Source: Pseudoalteromonas sp. OOF1S-7
GTDB taxonomy: Bacteria > Pseudomonadota > Gammaproteobacteria > Enterobacterales > Alteromonadaceae
NCBI RefSeq assembly: GCF_022347765.1
Contig: NZ_JAKRFZ010000008.1
Location: 1 to 64,000 of the forward strand
Reading direction: 5' to 3'
DNA: 64,000 nucleotides
The number at the start of each line of letters is the position of its first letter. Within the stretch, counting starts at the first letter, position 1. The notes under the pieces are model-generated. The model did not search any database. It saw only the letters and a list, made by a program, of their open reading frames with translations, and was not told the DNA's origin. This document shows positions 24,335 through 33,328 of the stretch, piece by piece. A program made the translations under genes and the position numbers.

Positions 24335-25945
24335 GTGATACATGTGGAAAGCCTGAGTTTAAGCTTCATCATGATTGGGTTCTTGCTGCTGCTACTGGCA
24401 TTAAGACCTGCGTTGCAGATCTGCCGAATTGCACAGAACCGAGGCTGGCATGTGCTATTGGCGCTGATCTTATTTTTTATCTGTGGTTACCTGGCTTTTG
24501 CCTATCAGGTTTATCGCACTGCAAACAGCGCTCCTTTGGTGCTGGGGCTGTCAGTGATACTGATGCTGGGGGCCGTGTTTGTGATTGTGGTCGTTAAACT
24601 CAGTCGTTCTAGTTTGCAGTTGTTAAAGGATGTTGCGCAGAGTGAACGCCATCAGGCGCGTCACGATTCTCTAACCCAGCTTGAAAATCGACAGGAGTGT
24701 ATCAATCATATTGAACACTGTATTTCACGGGGCCAGGTATTTAGTGTTTTACTCATGGATATCAATAATTTCAAGCAAGTTAATGATGCACTCGGTCATT
24801 TCTTTGGCGATAAAGTACTGATTGCTTTTGCAGCCAAAATGCGTTCATTCATTGCTCGCGGCGGTCGGGTATATCGAATGGGTGGTGATGAGTTTGTGGT
24901 GGTGACCGACGCGGCCAGTGAAACTGAGTTGTTTGCGCTCAACAATGGCTTGCTTAAAACTTTTAACGATGGACTGGTGATCGAAGACATTCATGTTGAT
25001 GTGTACTATAGTGCGGGAGCACGTGTCTTTTTTCCTGAAGACCCCCCCTCAGTTACTGAGTTGCTAAAACACGCAGACATTGCAATGTATGCGGCTAAGC
25101 ACAGCAGGCAGAGCTTGGTGATCTTTGATCAGGCCTTACATGATGGCGTGGAAGCTGAATTTGCACTGTTCTCTGCTCTGAAAAGGGCACTGAATGCTAA
25201 TCAGTTGAAGGTATTTTACCAGCCTCTGGTATGTGGCCATAACAACGAAGTACACGGGCTGGAGGCCTTACTGCGGTGGCGCGATATGACAGGTGCATTT
25301 ATCAGCCCCATGACATTCATTCCCATTGCAGAAAAAAACAACTATATCAAACAGGTTAGCGCTTTTGTCATAGAGCAGGTATTTGCAGACCTGCATGACT
25401 TTTTGGCCATCGAGCCTGGCGTAACGGTACATATTAACTTGTCGAGTCAGGACTTTCAGGGCCGCTATTTGGTTAATCAACTTGTCGAGCTTCAGACTAA
25501 ATACAATATCCAGCCGAGTCGAATTGTGTTTGAATTAACAGAGAGTATGGTCATGCTTGATGTTGCCCAGGCCAGATATATGATAGGTGTTTTAATTGAC
25601 ATGGGGTTCGCTGTCAGCATAGATGACTTTGGGACCGGGTTTTCGTCATTTTCAATGCTCAGAGAGTTGCCTATTTCTCAGATTAAAATTGACCGTTCAT
25701 TTATTACAGCCTGTCTGGATAGTGAGAAAGATCAGGCAATCGTCGAAACGACCATCTATTTGGCTAACAGGCTGGGGTGTTCTGTGGTTGCAGAAGGGGT
25801 GGAGGATAGCAAAACAGCCGCTTACCTCAATGCAAAGGGGTGCCATTACTTGCAAGGGTATTACATCAGTGAAGCACTGGAGCGTGACAGTGCCAAGCAA
25901 TGGATGGATTCCCACAGAATGGTCAAAAAAGTACTCAAGCGTTGA
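24335..25945 (+). CDS. Membrane GGDEF-EAL protein (c-di-GMP turnover)
   Basis: A 536-residue protein. Three hydrophobic segments (about 9-28, 38-58, 66-88) anchor it in the inner membrane. The diguanylate cyclase domain (about 100-265) keeps an intact GGDEF (183-187) but has no RxxD product-inhibition site before it. The EAL domain (about 275-525) keeps E310-A-L, DDFGTG (430-435), K451 and E488, so it should be an active phosphodiesterase. Both activities look possible, and the net effect on c-di-GMP cannot be told. No sensor domain is evident beyond the membrane part. The GTG start at 24335 is uncertain; GTG at 24344 or ATG at 24371 are alternatives. It stands alone. Confidence 0.85.
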   Translation: MIHVESLSLSFIMIGFLLLLLALRPALQICRIAQNRGWHVLLALILFFICGYLAFAYQVYRTANSAPLVLGLSVILMLGAVFVIVVVKLSRSSLQLLKDVAQSERHQARHDSLTQLENRQECINHIEHCISRGQVFSVLLMDINNFKQVNDALGHFFGDKVLIAFAAKMRSFIARGGRVYRMGGDEFVVVTDAASETELFALNNGLLKTFNDGLVIEDIHVDVYYSAGARVFFPEDPPSVTELLKHADIAMYAAKHSRQSLVIFDQALHDGVEAEFALFSALKRALNANQLKVFYQPLVCGHNNEVHGLEALLRWRDMTGAFISPMTFIPIAEKNNYIKQVSAFVIEQVFADLHDFLAIEPGVTVHINLSSQDFQGRYLVNQLVELQTKYNIQPSRIVFELTESMVMLDVAQARYMIGVLIDMGFAVSIDDFGTGFSSFSMLRELPISQIKIDRSFITACLDSEKDQAIVETTIYLANRLGCSVVAEGVEDSKTAAYLNAKGCHYLQGYYISEALERDSAKQWMDSHRMVKKVLKR

Positions 25946-26156
25946 TCAGGCATGTTTTCCTGCCGGAAAAGTGAATGCACCCATAATGCCAATTTTAGCT
26001 AAACTGACGTGCCGCTGAACTTGTTATATTTTCATACACTTTTTCACACACTCGCGATGACTTTGGCGCTATATTATGCGTCACACACCTGCAACTCTGA
26101 GCATTTCGCCACTGCAGGACCAGGACGTCAATTTATCCAAGTATCGAGGAACGAGC

Positions 26157-26744
26157 GTGAACAAATTATTTGTCGGACTTTTTCTACTGCTGTTTTCATC
26201 ACTGACCTTGGCTTCTAAGCCTCCACTGGAACTCGCTAATGAGGTTGGCGAAACGTTATTTGCGGATATCAGGCAAATCAATCAGGACGGTAATGCCAGC
26301 CCTGTAGAAATGCGCAAGTTAGTCAAGACACATCTGATGTCGCATATTGATATACGATTTGTATCTTATAAGCTATTGGGCAAACACATAAAGGGGCTGA
26401 CTAAGCCGCAGGCCTTGGCGTTTATCTCGGCTGTTGAACATTACCTGGAAGTCAGTTATGCCAGTGCGTTGATGCAATATAAAGGTCAGCAAGTGACTTT
26501 TGAAGCTTTACCCACAGACAAAAATAGCAAATATGCCACGGTGAAGGCTGTAGTTAAGCAGCCTTCGGGTCCGGATATCGACATTCATTTTAAATTTCGT
26601 AAAAGTACCAAAGGACAGTGGCGGGTTTACGACTTGGTTGCCGAGGGCATTTCATTGCTCAGTGCCAAGCAAAAAGAAATTTCGGTGCGGATCTCTGAAG
26701 TCGGGTTGACGCAGGTGACTGCTGAGCTAAAAGCCAAGAGCTAA
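26157..26744 (+). CDS. MlaC/Ttg2D-like phospholipid-binding protein, orphan
   Basis: A 195-residue periplasmic protein. The GTG at 26157 is chosen because AGGA precedes it and a signal peptide follows (MNKLFVGLFLLLFSSLTLA). The rest matches the MlaC/Ttg2 family: KLVKTHLMSHIDIRFVSYKLLGKH, then FISAVEHYLEVSYASAL and FKFRKSTKGQWRVYDLVAEGISL. MlaC shuttles phospholipids between outer and inner membranes. No mlaD, mlaE or mlaF lies beside it, so it is either a paralogue or a separated member of the system. The ends are bounded by the GGDEF-EAL gene and a terminator. Confidence 0.8.
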   Translation: MNKLFVGLFLLLFSSLTLASKPPLELANEVGETLFADIRQINQDGNASPVEMRKLVKTHLMSHIDIRFVSYKLLGKHIKGLTKPQALAFISAVEHYLEVSYASALMQYKGQQVTFEALPTDKNSKYATVKAVVKQPSGPDIDIHFKFRKSTKGQWRVYDLVAEGISLLSAKQKEISVRISEVGLTQVTAELKAKS

Positions 26745-26772
26745 ACAAGGCAGCTTGCAAAGGCTGCCTTGT
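26745..26772. terminator. Terminator between convergent genes
   Basis: ACAAGGCAGC and GCTGCCTTGT pair as a 9-10 bp stem. It begins directly after the MlaC-like stop codon and lies 21 bases beyond the end of the convergent DUF2989 gene. Both flanks are only weakly T-rich. Confidence 0.65.
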
Positions 26773-26792
26773 GTTGACAAGTAGGCCCGTCG

Positions 26793-27599
26793 TCAGAAGT
26801 TTCTCGGGGAAAGAAATTCACCATTGTTAATTTCTTCCCAGGTTTTTGCAGCCAGGGTATCCAGAGAGTCCAGATCTTTGCCGCTGGCTGAAAGTTTATG
26901 CTCAACCGGCAGAATATCAATATCCTCAAAGCCTGATAGCTGTGCTACTTTGGCAAATATATAGGCGTGCTTATATTTTTGCTGTTTATAAAATATGCTG
27001 ACCAGGCTGGCAAATACCTCTGGATCTGGGATTTCATCTGCCTTATTGAGCTCCAAAACACGGTACAGAATATCTATGGTTTTGTCGTCATCAATTTTCG
27101 CATAAAAGGTTGCCAGAAACAGCTGGATCTCGCTGTCACTTTTGACATTTTCCTGATCCTGCATATTGAGTAATTTATTGAGAGCCATACGATTGTTGCG
27201 TCTGGACCAGTGATAGTAGAGTAAGCCCGGATGCTCGGTATTAATCGTGTCCTGATAGATGCGAGTCATTTCTTTCAGGCTGGTAAGATGACCTTCAACC
27301 CGAGACGTGGTTTTTTCTTTTAGTTTGATATGTTCAATTTGTGCAGCCAGTGACACACACTGGTTATATTGTTCAAAGTTTTTCAATAGTGTGTACTTGT
27401 TGTCATCGGTGGGCGTTTTGTATTCGCTAAAACGTGAAAAAATAACGGCTGCACGCTCCTCCTTACAATGACTGTCTTTGTTGAGATCTTCACAAAACCC
27501 AGGGGTATCTGCGCAGATCTTGCTCAGTGTGACTGTGTCATCACAGCCACTGAGCAGCACTGATGTAATACACAGGCTTGATATTAGCCACCACCTCAT
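26793..27599 (-). CDS. DUF2989 lipoprotein
   Basis: A 268-residue predicted lipoprotein. The signal ends in the lipobox LSGC with Cys19 as the lipidated residue. Residues 28-60 (ICADTPGFCEDLNKDSHCKEERAAVIFSRF) are the conserved DUF2989 segment with four cysteines. The rest is helical with TPR-like spacing (for example EVFASLVSIFYKQQKYKHAYIFAKVAQLSG). It is a single gene facing the mlaC-like gene. The function of DUF2989, found mainly in Vibrio and Alteromonadales relatives, is not known to me. Confidence 0.8.
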   Translation of the reverse strand: MRWWLISSLCITSVLLSGCDDTVTLSKICADTPGFCEDLNKDSHCKEERAAVIFSRFSEYKTPTDDNKYTLLKNFEQYNQCVSLAAQIEHIKLKEKTTSRVEGHLTSLKEMTRIYQDTINTEHPGLLYYHWSRRNNRMALNKLLNMQDQENVKSDSEIQLFLATFYAKIDDDKTIDILYRVLELNKADEIPDPEVFASLVSIFYKQQKYKHAYIFAKVAQLSGFEDIDILPVEHKLSASGKDLDSLDTLAAKTWEEINNGEFLSPRNF

Positions 27600-27932
27600 T
27601 GTTATCTATACTCCAAGTCTTTGTTGTCGCTTGCGTAATAGTACCAATTTCGACAATTCTGGACACCCCTTATTTACGTCAAGTGTAGCAAGGGATCACA
27701 AGCCTGACAGGTTCGCACTGAATTTATTCTCTGATCGGGTCGAAAATGGGTGGATCTGACTTGAGTTTTACTGTGCAGTTAATTTTACAGCAACAATTGT
27801 CAGTAAATGGTGGAGAATCATGGCTATTTAAATTAAAATGTCGCTGCCTTGGGGCCTGTTGACTCTCAAATTATGCAATACATCAGGCCCGGATAGGCTA
27901 TCCGTTCAAAAATTGTTTATTAGGCAGAAAAA
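27600..27932. other. Leader region of the GAPDH gene
   Basis: A 333-base gap. It contains nested structure close to the GAPDH start: GGGCCTG (27852-27858) pairs with CAGGCCC (27884-27890), and directly after comes CGGATAGGCTATCCG (27890-27904), a short stem with a 3-base loop. The two hairpins are adjacent, 30-80 bases ahead of the start codon. I see no small gene here. Confidence 0.45.
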
Positions 27933-29378
27933 ATGACCTTATCTCACGAGCAAGAATATCAAAACAGCTGGCAAGAACGTCAAGATTACGCAGAAAGCAT
28001 GCAACCTATCATTGGTCGTCTGTATCGTAACCTGGGTGTAGAAATTGCGGTTTATGGCCGCCCTCTTGTAAACACCAGCACTATCGATGTTATTAAAGCC
28101 CATAAAACAGTCGCACGATTTGAAGACACGAAACTGCGTCTGCGCGAGAGCTTCCCTTTCTTAGAAGTTATCAGCAAAATGGAACTGGCTCCGGGCCGTG
28201 TTGACTTAGGTAAACTGGCGTATGCCTACATTTATAAAAACGCAGGTGAAGGCCGTTCAATCGAGGAGTACCTCAATGCTGAACTTGCTGAGCTACTGAA
28301 TACAGGTAATCGTCCGGCCCCTCGTGATGTAGTACTGTATGGTTTTGGTCGTATTGGCCGTTTACTGGCGCGCTTGTTGATAGAGCGTGGTGGTTCTCAT
28401 GCCGATTTGCGTCTGCGTGCGATTGTTGTGCGTGGTGGTCGCGATGGTGACCTTGAGAAGCGCGCAAGCTTGCTACGTCGCGACTCAATTCATGGTCCTT
28501 TCAACGGCTCTATCACCGTTGATCACGAAAAAGGTGCCATTAAAGCAAACGGTAACTACATTCAGATTATCTATGCAAATTCTCCGGAAGAAGTGGATTA
28601 CACTCAGTACGGTATTGAAAATGCACTGGTTGTTGATAACACGGGCGTGTGGAAAGACGAAGACGGTCTGGGTAAACACCTGCAATCTAAAGGTGCGTCG
28701 AAAGTACTTCTGACTGCACCTGCAAAAGGTGATATCAAGAACGTGGTATACGGTGTTAACAACGCAGACATTCTGTCTGAAGATAAAATTGTGTCTGCAG
28801 CAAGCTGTACTACTAACGCTATAACACCTGTACTGAAAGCGCTGAACGACAAGTTCGGCATCAAAAACGGTCACGTTGAAACGGTTCACTCATACACCAA
28901 TGACCAGAACCTGATCGACAACTACCACAAAGCAGAGCGTCGTGGTCGCAGTGCGGCTCTGAACATGGTTATTACCTCTACGGGTGCAGCCAAAGCCGTT
29001 GCAAAAGCATTGCCAGAGTTGGCGGGTAAATTAACGGGCAACGCTATCCGTGTTCCTACGCCAAACGTATCTATGGCTATTTTGAATCTGAACCTGAAGG
29101 CAGAAACAACGGCAGAAGAATTAAACGAATTCCTGCGCGAAACGTCACTGCATTCAGAGCTTCGCGATCAAATTGACTACACTGCGTCGACTGAAATTGT
29201 ATCAACCGACCTGGTTGGCAGCCGCTATGCCGGTGTGGTTGACTCGCAAGCAACCATCGTTGACGGTGATCGTGTTGTACTTTATGTATGGTACGATAAT
29301 GAATTTGGTTACAGCTGTCAGGTTGTTCGCGTAATGCGTGACATGGCTGAGGTACAATTCCCAAGCCTGCCGCGTTAA
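27933..29378 (+). CDS. gap: Glyceraldehyde-3-phosphate dehydrogenase with N-terminal extension
   Basis: A 481-residue GAPDH. The NAD-binding motif GFGRIGR starts at residue 137, where typical GAPDHs have it near residue 7-8, so about 130 residues are added at the N-terminus. The extension is helical and charged (HEQEYQNSWQERQDYAESM...). The catalytic Cys292 lies in SAASCTTNAITPV, and the late block YVWYDNEFGYSCQVVR is standard. This long form is known in Vibrio, Shewanella and relatives, alongside a normal-length GAPDH; the role of the extension is not known to me. It is a single gene with a strong terminator. The reaction is glycolytic or gluconeogenic. Confidence 0.9.
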   Translation: MTLSHEQEYQNSWQERQDYAESMQPIIGRLYRNLGVEIAVYGRPLVNTSTIDVIKAHKTVARFEDTKLRLRESFPFLEVISKMELAPGRVDLGKLAYAYIYKNAGEGRSIEEYLNAELAELLNTGNRPAPRDVVLYGFGRIGRLLARLLIERGGSHADLRLRAIVVRGGRDGDLEKRASLLRRDSIHGPFNGSITVDHEKGAIKANGNYIQIIYANSPEEVDYTQYGIENALVVDNTGVWKDEDGLGKHLQSKGASKVLLTAPAKGDIKNVVYGVNNADILSEDKIVSAASCTTNAITPVLKALNDKFGIKNGHVETVHSYTNDQNLIDNYHKAERRGRSAALNMVITSTGAAKAVAKALPELAGKLTGNAIRVPTPNVSMAILNLNLKAETTAEELNEFLRETSLHSELRDQIDYTASTEIVSTDLVGSRYAGVVDSQATIVDGDRVVLYVWYDNEFGYSCQVVRVMRDMAEVQFPSLPR

Positions 29379-29392
29379 TTCACGGTTTGTCT

Positions 29393-29420
29393 AAAAAAGC
29401 CAGCGATTGCTGGCTTTTTT
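29393..29420. terminator. Terminator after GAPDH gene
   Basis: AAAAAAGCCAGCGATTGCTG then GCTTTTTTT: an intrinsic terminator with a GCCAGC/GCTGGC stem and a long T-run, 15 bases after the stop codon. Confidence 0.92.
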
Positions 29421-29590
29421 TGTTTTTGTCTCGCACCAGGTGTGTTAGGCTTGCAGCTGATTTATTGCTACAAATCACTAACAAAAAACATCAAGGTTAA
29501 AACAAAATTCCTTGACTGTGTGCTGCGCTGCTAAGCGTTTTGCACATTACATCTGGCGCAGTGAGATGGTTTTTTTATTTAGGGTATATG

Positions 29591-30718
29591 ATGAAGATCA
29601 CCAGTAATTTTGACAGCGGCAATATCAAAGTAATGTCCGCTGAGAATCCACTAGACATTCAGCTGGAAATTAACCGCGACAACGGCTCCGAATTTTTTCA
29701 ATGGTTTCACTTTCGCCTTGAATCGACGCCATTTGTAGAACATAAACTTCATATTAATAACCTGCAAAACTCGGCCTATCCAGAAGGGTGGGATGATTAC
29801 CAGGCGGTTGCATCTTATGACAGACAAACCTGGTTCCGGGTACCCAGTACTTATCAGGATGGTCAGTTAGTGATCGATTTTGAACCTGAGTGCCACCACA
29901 CCTATTTTGCCTACTTTGCACCGTACAGCTACGAGCGTCATTTGGATCTGGTATATCGGGCACAAAGCCATGATGCATGCCGGGTTGAGACCCTGGGTGA
30001 AACCTTAGATGGCCGCGATATCAGCTTGTTGTGTGTCGGCGAGCCGGGCGATGAAAAGAAAAAGATCTGGATCACCGCGCGTCAACACCCTGGTGAGACG
30101 ATGGCAGAGTGGTTTGTAGAAGGCCTGTTACACAAACTGCTGGACGATGAAGATCCGCATGCTGCCGCTCTGTTGTCAAAAGCTGTATTCTATATTGTAC
30201 CTAATATGAACCCGGATGGCAGTGTACGCGGTCACCTGCGTACTAACGCAAAAGGTGTGAACCTGAATCGTGAATGGCAAACCCCTTCGCTTGAAAACTC
30301 GCCAGAAGTCTATCATGTATTGAAGAAAATGCATGAGACTGGCTTAGACTTGTATCTTGATATCCATGGTGATGAGGCATTGCCATATAACTTCGTTGCT
30401 GGCAGTGAAGGTATTCCCAGCTATGATGAACGTCTGGCCTCGCTGGAAGAGCAATTTAAACAGGCCTTGTTGACCATCACGCCGGAGTTTCAGGACGAGT
30501 TTGGTTATCCTAAAGACGCGCCGGGTCAGGCGAACCTGACTGTGGCATCTTGTGCAGTGGGCGAAGCCTTCAAAGCACTGGCATACACCATCGAGATGCC
30601 ATTTAAAGACAATGCAAATTTACCTGATCCGTATTATGGCTGGTCTGACCGACGTTCATATCAGTTTGGTCAGGATACTTTAGCCGCCATCGTGAACGTG
30701 GTGGACAATCTGAGATAA
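29591..30718 (+). CDS. M14 family zinc carboxypeptidase (cytosolic CCP-like)
   Basis: A 375-residue protein with no signal peptide. An N-terminal beta-sandwich of about 120 residues (FHFRLESTPF, YFAYFAPYSYERH) is typical for the cytosolic carboxypeptidase (CCP/Nna1) branch. The M14 domain follows, with zinc ligands H166 and E169 (RQHPGETMAEW) and H259 (DIHGDE), plus NPDGS and NLNREW substrate contacts. The family removes C-terminal residues, such as glutamates, from proteins or peptides; the bacterial substrate is unknown. ATG at 29591 is used because AGGG is 6 bases upstream; ATG at 29588 is almost as good. Confidence 0.87.
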   Translation: MKITSNFDSGNIKVMSAENPLDIQLEINRDNGSEFFQWFHFRLESTPFVEHKLHINNLQNSAYPEGWDDYQAVASYDRQTWFRVPSTYQDGQLVIDFEPECHHTYFAYFAPYSYERHLDLVYRAQSHDACRVETLGETLDGRDISLLCVGEPGDEKKKIWITARQHPGETMAEWFVEGLLHKLLDDEDPHAAALLSKAVFYIVPNMNPDGSVRGHLRTNAKGVNLNREWQTPSLENSPEVYHVLKKMHETGLDLYLDIHGDEALPYNFVAGSEGIPSYDERLASLEEQFKQALLTITPEFQDEFGYPKDAPGQANLTVASCAVGEAFKALAYTIEMPFKDNANLPDPYYGWSDRRSYQFGQDTLAAIVNVVDNLR

Positions 30719-30727
30719 TCATCGTCA

Positions 30728-30750
30728 CAGGCAACCTCTTCGGTTGCCTG
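30728..30750 (+). terminator. Hairpin after carboxypeptidase gene
   Basis: CAGGCAACC/GGTTGCCTG with a 5-base loop (TCTTC), a UUCG-like tetraloop shape. It lies 9 bases after the stop codon and lacks a T-run. Confidence 0.5.
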
Positions 30751-30784
30751 TCGCATATAATAACAACGAAAAAGAGGAAGAGTC

Positions 30785-32515
30785 GTGGACGCGTTAGGAA
30801 GTTTTCTGGATAGTCTGGATGCCTTGTTAGGGGGCTCCTGGTGGTTCCCTTATGTATTACTTGGAGTGGGCCTGTTTTTTACACTGTATTTAAAATTCCC
30901 ACAGATCCGGTATTTCAAGCATGCCTGCAAAATTGTCACCGGTAAATACGACAAAAAAAGCCACGAGGGGGATACCACACATTTCCAGGCACTGTCGACT
31001 GCACTGTCAGGGACAGTCGGGACAGGTAATATTGGTGGTGTTGCTTTAGCCATTTCAATTGGTGGTCCGGCAGCCTTGTTCTGGATGTGGATGACCGCAT
31101 TTTTTGGTATGACCACTAAGTTCGTAGAGGTAACCTTATCTCACAAGTACCGTACTAAAGCGGAAGACGGCACAATGGCGGGTGGCCCTATGTACTATAT
31201 GGATCGTCGTCTTAACATGAAATGGCTTGCAGTATTGTTTGCGATAGCAACTGTGATCAGCTCATTCGGTACTGGTAGCCTGCCGCAGATAAACAACATT
31301 GCGCAGGGGATGGAAGCCACTTTCAACATTGAGCCTATGGTTACCGGCGCTGTACTGTCTATTCTACTTGCCTTGGTTATTCTTGGTGGTATCAAGCGTA
31401 TTGCAGCGATTACATCCCGGGTTGTGCCTCTGATGGCAGCCATTTATATCATTGGTGCTTTGGCGGTTATTTTGTATAACGCTGAAAACATTATTCCGTC
31501 TTTTGCAGCTGTGTTTACAAATGCATTCAGTGGCTCTGCAGCGGTCGGTGGCTTCCTTGGGGCGTCGTTTGCCTATGCCTTCAACCGGGGTGTAAACCGT
31601 GGCTTGTTCTCGAATGAAGCAGGTCAGGGGTCTGCACCGATTGCACACGCGTCAGCCAAAGCGGATGAACCTGTGTCTGAAGGGATGGTATCTATTCTGG
31701 AACCTTTCATCGATACCATAGTGATCTGTACACTGACAGGCTTGGTTATCTTGTCATCGGGTGTCTGGACTGAAAAATTCGAAACAACTTTTGAGCGCTC
31801 GTCAATGACGATAGTGCATGGCAATTATGTTGAATCGAGTGACAGTGATCGCGAAGAGTTATACAAATACCTCAATGGCATCGATGGGCATAGCGTTGAG
31901 GCATACAGTGGCAACATCCGCGTTGTTGAGGGCGTTGCGGTCAATAAAGACTTTACGGTGATCCACTCGCGCTCAATTGGTGAAGATATCCGTTTTGGTA
32001 TCACGGCAAAACATCGTTATACCGGGACTGTTGAAGTTGATAAGGGCATGCTGGTCGATAACAGTATCAGCATCAAAGGCAAGTCTCTGGTGCACTCTGC
32101 CGAGCTGACAACCAAAGCATTTACTCGCGGGTTCTTTGGGGAAAATGGCCAGTATATCGTGTCGATTGGTCTGCTTCTGTTTGCATTCTCTACTGCGATT
32201 GCCTGGTCATATTACGGTGACCGTGCTATGACCTATTTGCTTGGTTCTCGTTCAGTTATGCCTTATCGGGTGTTTTATGTGGCGGGCTTCTTCTGGGCTT
32301 CGTTTGCAGACACAACTCTGATTTGGAAACTGGCAGCGGTAGGTATCGTAGTCATGACATTACCAAATCTGTTCGGGATCATGTTGCTGCGTAAAGAAAT
32401 GAAAGACTCAGTTGACGAGTATTGGGACAAGTTCGATAAAGAGCAGAAGCAGTCTGAAGGAAGTACTGAGGTACAAAAAGACAATTCAATGCATTTCCAA
32501 AAAGACAAACCTTAA
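30785..32515 (+). CDS. Sodium:alanine symporter (AGCS family) with inserted soluble domain
   Basis: A 576-residue inner-membrane transporter of the amino acid carrier (AgcS/DagA/YaaJ) family. Family blocks are [62 protein letters not shown], and the C-terminal [11 protein letters not shown]. Usual members have 440-500 residues. The excess here is a hydrophilic stretch of about 110 residues (roughly 333-445, from [11 protein letters not shown] to SLVHSAEL) between two membrane segments. It has beta-strand-like alternation. It starts with GTG, and AGAGGAAG lies 4-8 bases upstream. The transported solute is probably alanine or glycine. Confidence 0.88.
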   Translation: MDALGSFLDSLDALLGGSWWFPYVLLGVGLFFTLYLKFPQIRYFKHACKIVTGKYDKKSHEGDTTHFQALSTALSGTVGTGNIGGVALAISIGGPAALFWMWMTAFFGMTTKFVEVTLSHKYRTKAEDGTMAGGPMYYMDRRLNMKWLAVLFAIATVISSFGTGSLPQINNIAQGMEATFNIEPMVTGAVLSILLALVILGGIKRIAAITSRVVPLMAAIYIIGALAVILYNAENIIPSFAAVFTNAFSGSAAVGGFLGASFAYAFNRGVNRGLFSNEAGQGSAPIAHASAKADEPVSEGMVSILEPFIDTIVICTLTGLVILSSGVWTEKFETTFERSSMTIVHGNYVESSDSDREELYKYLNGIDGHSVEAYSGNIRVVEGVAVNKDFTVIHSRSIGEDIRFGITAKHRYTGTVEVDKGMLVDNSISIKGKSLVHSAELTTKAFTRGFFGENGQYIVSIGLLLFAFSTAIAWSYYGDRAMTYLLGSRSVMPYRVFYVAGFFWASFADTTLIWKLAAVGIVVMTLPNLFGIMLLRKEMKDSVDEYWDKFDKEQKQSEGSTEVQKDNSMHFQKDKP

Positions 32516-32532
32516 TAAACCAAGTAGAATAG

Positions 32533-32557
32533 GGCGCCACATGGCGCCTTATTTTTT
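32533..32557 (+). terminator. Terminator after AGCS transporter gene
   Basis: GGCGCCACATGGCGCC forms the stem, followed by TTATTTTTT. It is 18 bases after the stop codon. Confidence 0.85.
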
Positions 32558-32717
32558 GGTCTTACTCTTTAAGAAGCAGTCTTACCGCAGGGGCTTATTT
32601 TCACTTGCATAGTCAATTGGCTTATGCGTAATGAAAGTGATAATAAGCACACAGGTATTAACACTCTAAAGATGGCCGGCGTGTAAATGCTAGTTTTTCG
32701 TTAGGAGTCACTCGAGT

Positions 32718-33044
32718 ATGGCAATTGCCCAATGCCCTAGTTGTAACAAGCCCATTTCTTCTAAGCACAAAACCTGCCCACATTGTCATTTTGACGTTGC
32801 GAATATGGATGAGGAATCGCTACACAGAGAAACCGTTCGCAGACGAATAAAGAAACAGCAAACGATTATGAACTATTCATTTTTGGCGCTGATCTTGTTT
32901 CTGGGTGGGTTCTTATACCTCTACTGGCAGCAGCCGGTAGAAGGAACATGGGAAATGTTGGCTGCCAAAGGCGCAATTGGTGTCGGCCTGGTCTGGTATC
33001 TGGTCAACCGAGTGATTTTAGTGGTACTGAAAAAGAAAAAGTGA
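32718..33044 (+). CDS. Zinc-ribbon membrane protein
   Basis: A 108-residue protein. The N-terminus carries a zinc ribbon with four cysteines (C6, C9, C20, C23 in CPSCN...CPHC). A charged helix follows, then two membrane segments (about 51-69 and 81-102) and a Lys-rich tail. It is the first gene of a three-gene unit with the DUF1315 and DUF349 genes, separated by 2 bases from the second. The function is not known; the same small zinc-ribbon gene next to yeaC-like genes is typical in related genomes as I recall. Confidence 0.75.
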   Translation: MAIAQCPSCNKPISSKHKTCPHCHFDVANMDEESLHRETVRRRIKKQQTIMNYSFLALILFLGGFLYLYWQQPVEGTWEMLAAKGAIGVGLVWYLVNRVILVVLKKKK

Positions 33045-33046
33045 AC

Positions 33047-33328
33047 ATGAATATAGACAGTTTAGTTAAAAATATAACGCCGGAACTTTATGAGCGATTA
33101 CAGTATGGCGCAGCGACTGGACGCTGGCCGGATGGTACCGAGTTGAGCACCACACAAAAAGAGCAAACCGTTCAGCTGGTGATGTTATACCAAGCAAAAG
33201 TCGCCAAAAGTACAGAGCAGTTCACCATTAATGAGCAGGGCGAAATGGTGCAAAAATCAAAGCGTGAATTGCAACAAGAATTTAAAGCAGAAAATGAAAT
33301 AGCCAGGTTTAGTGAAAATGATCTTTAA
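33047..33328 (+). CDS. DUF1315 (YeaC-like) protein
   Basis: A 93-residue cytoplasmic protein. ATG at 33047 starts 2 bases after the upstream stop; the open frame extends further upstream only in another gene's sequence. The conserved core 'YERLQYGAATGRWPDGTELSTTQKEQ' (about 16-41, quoted in part) defines DUF1315/YeaC. Its last 11 bases overlap the start of the DUF349 gene, pointing to coupled translation. The function is unknown. Confidence 0.82.
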   Translation: MNIDSLVKNITPELYERLQYGAATGRWPDGTELSTTQKEQTVQLVMLYQAKVAKSTEQFTINEQGEMVQKSKRELQQEFKAENEIARFSENDL

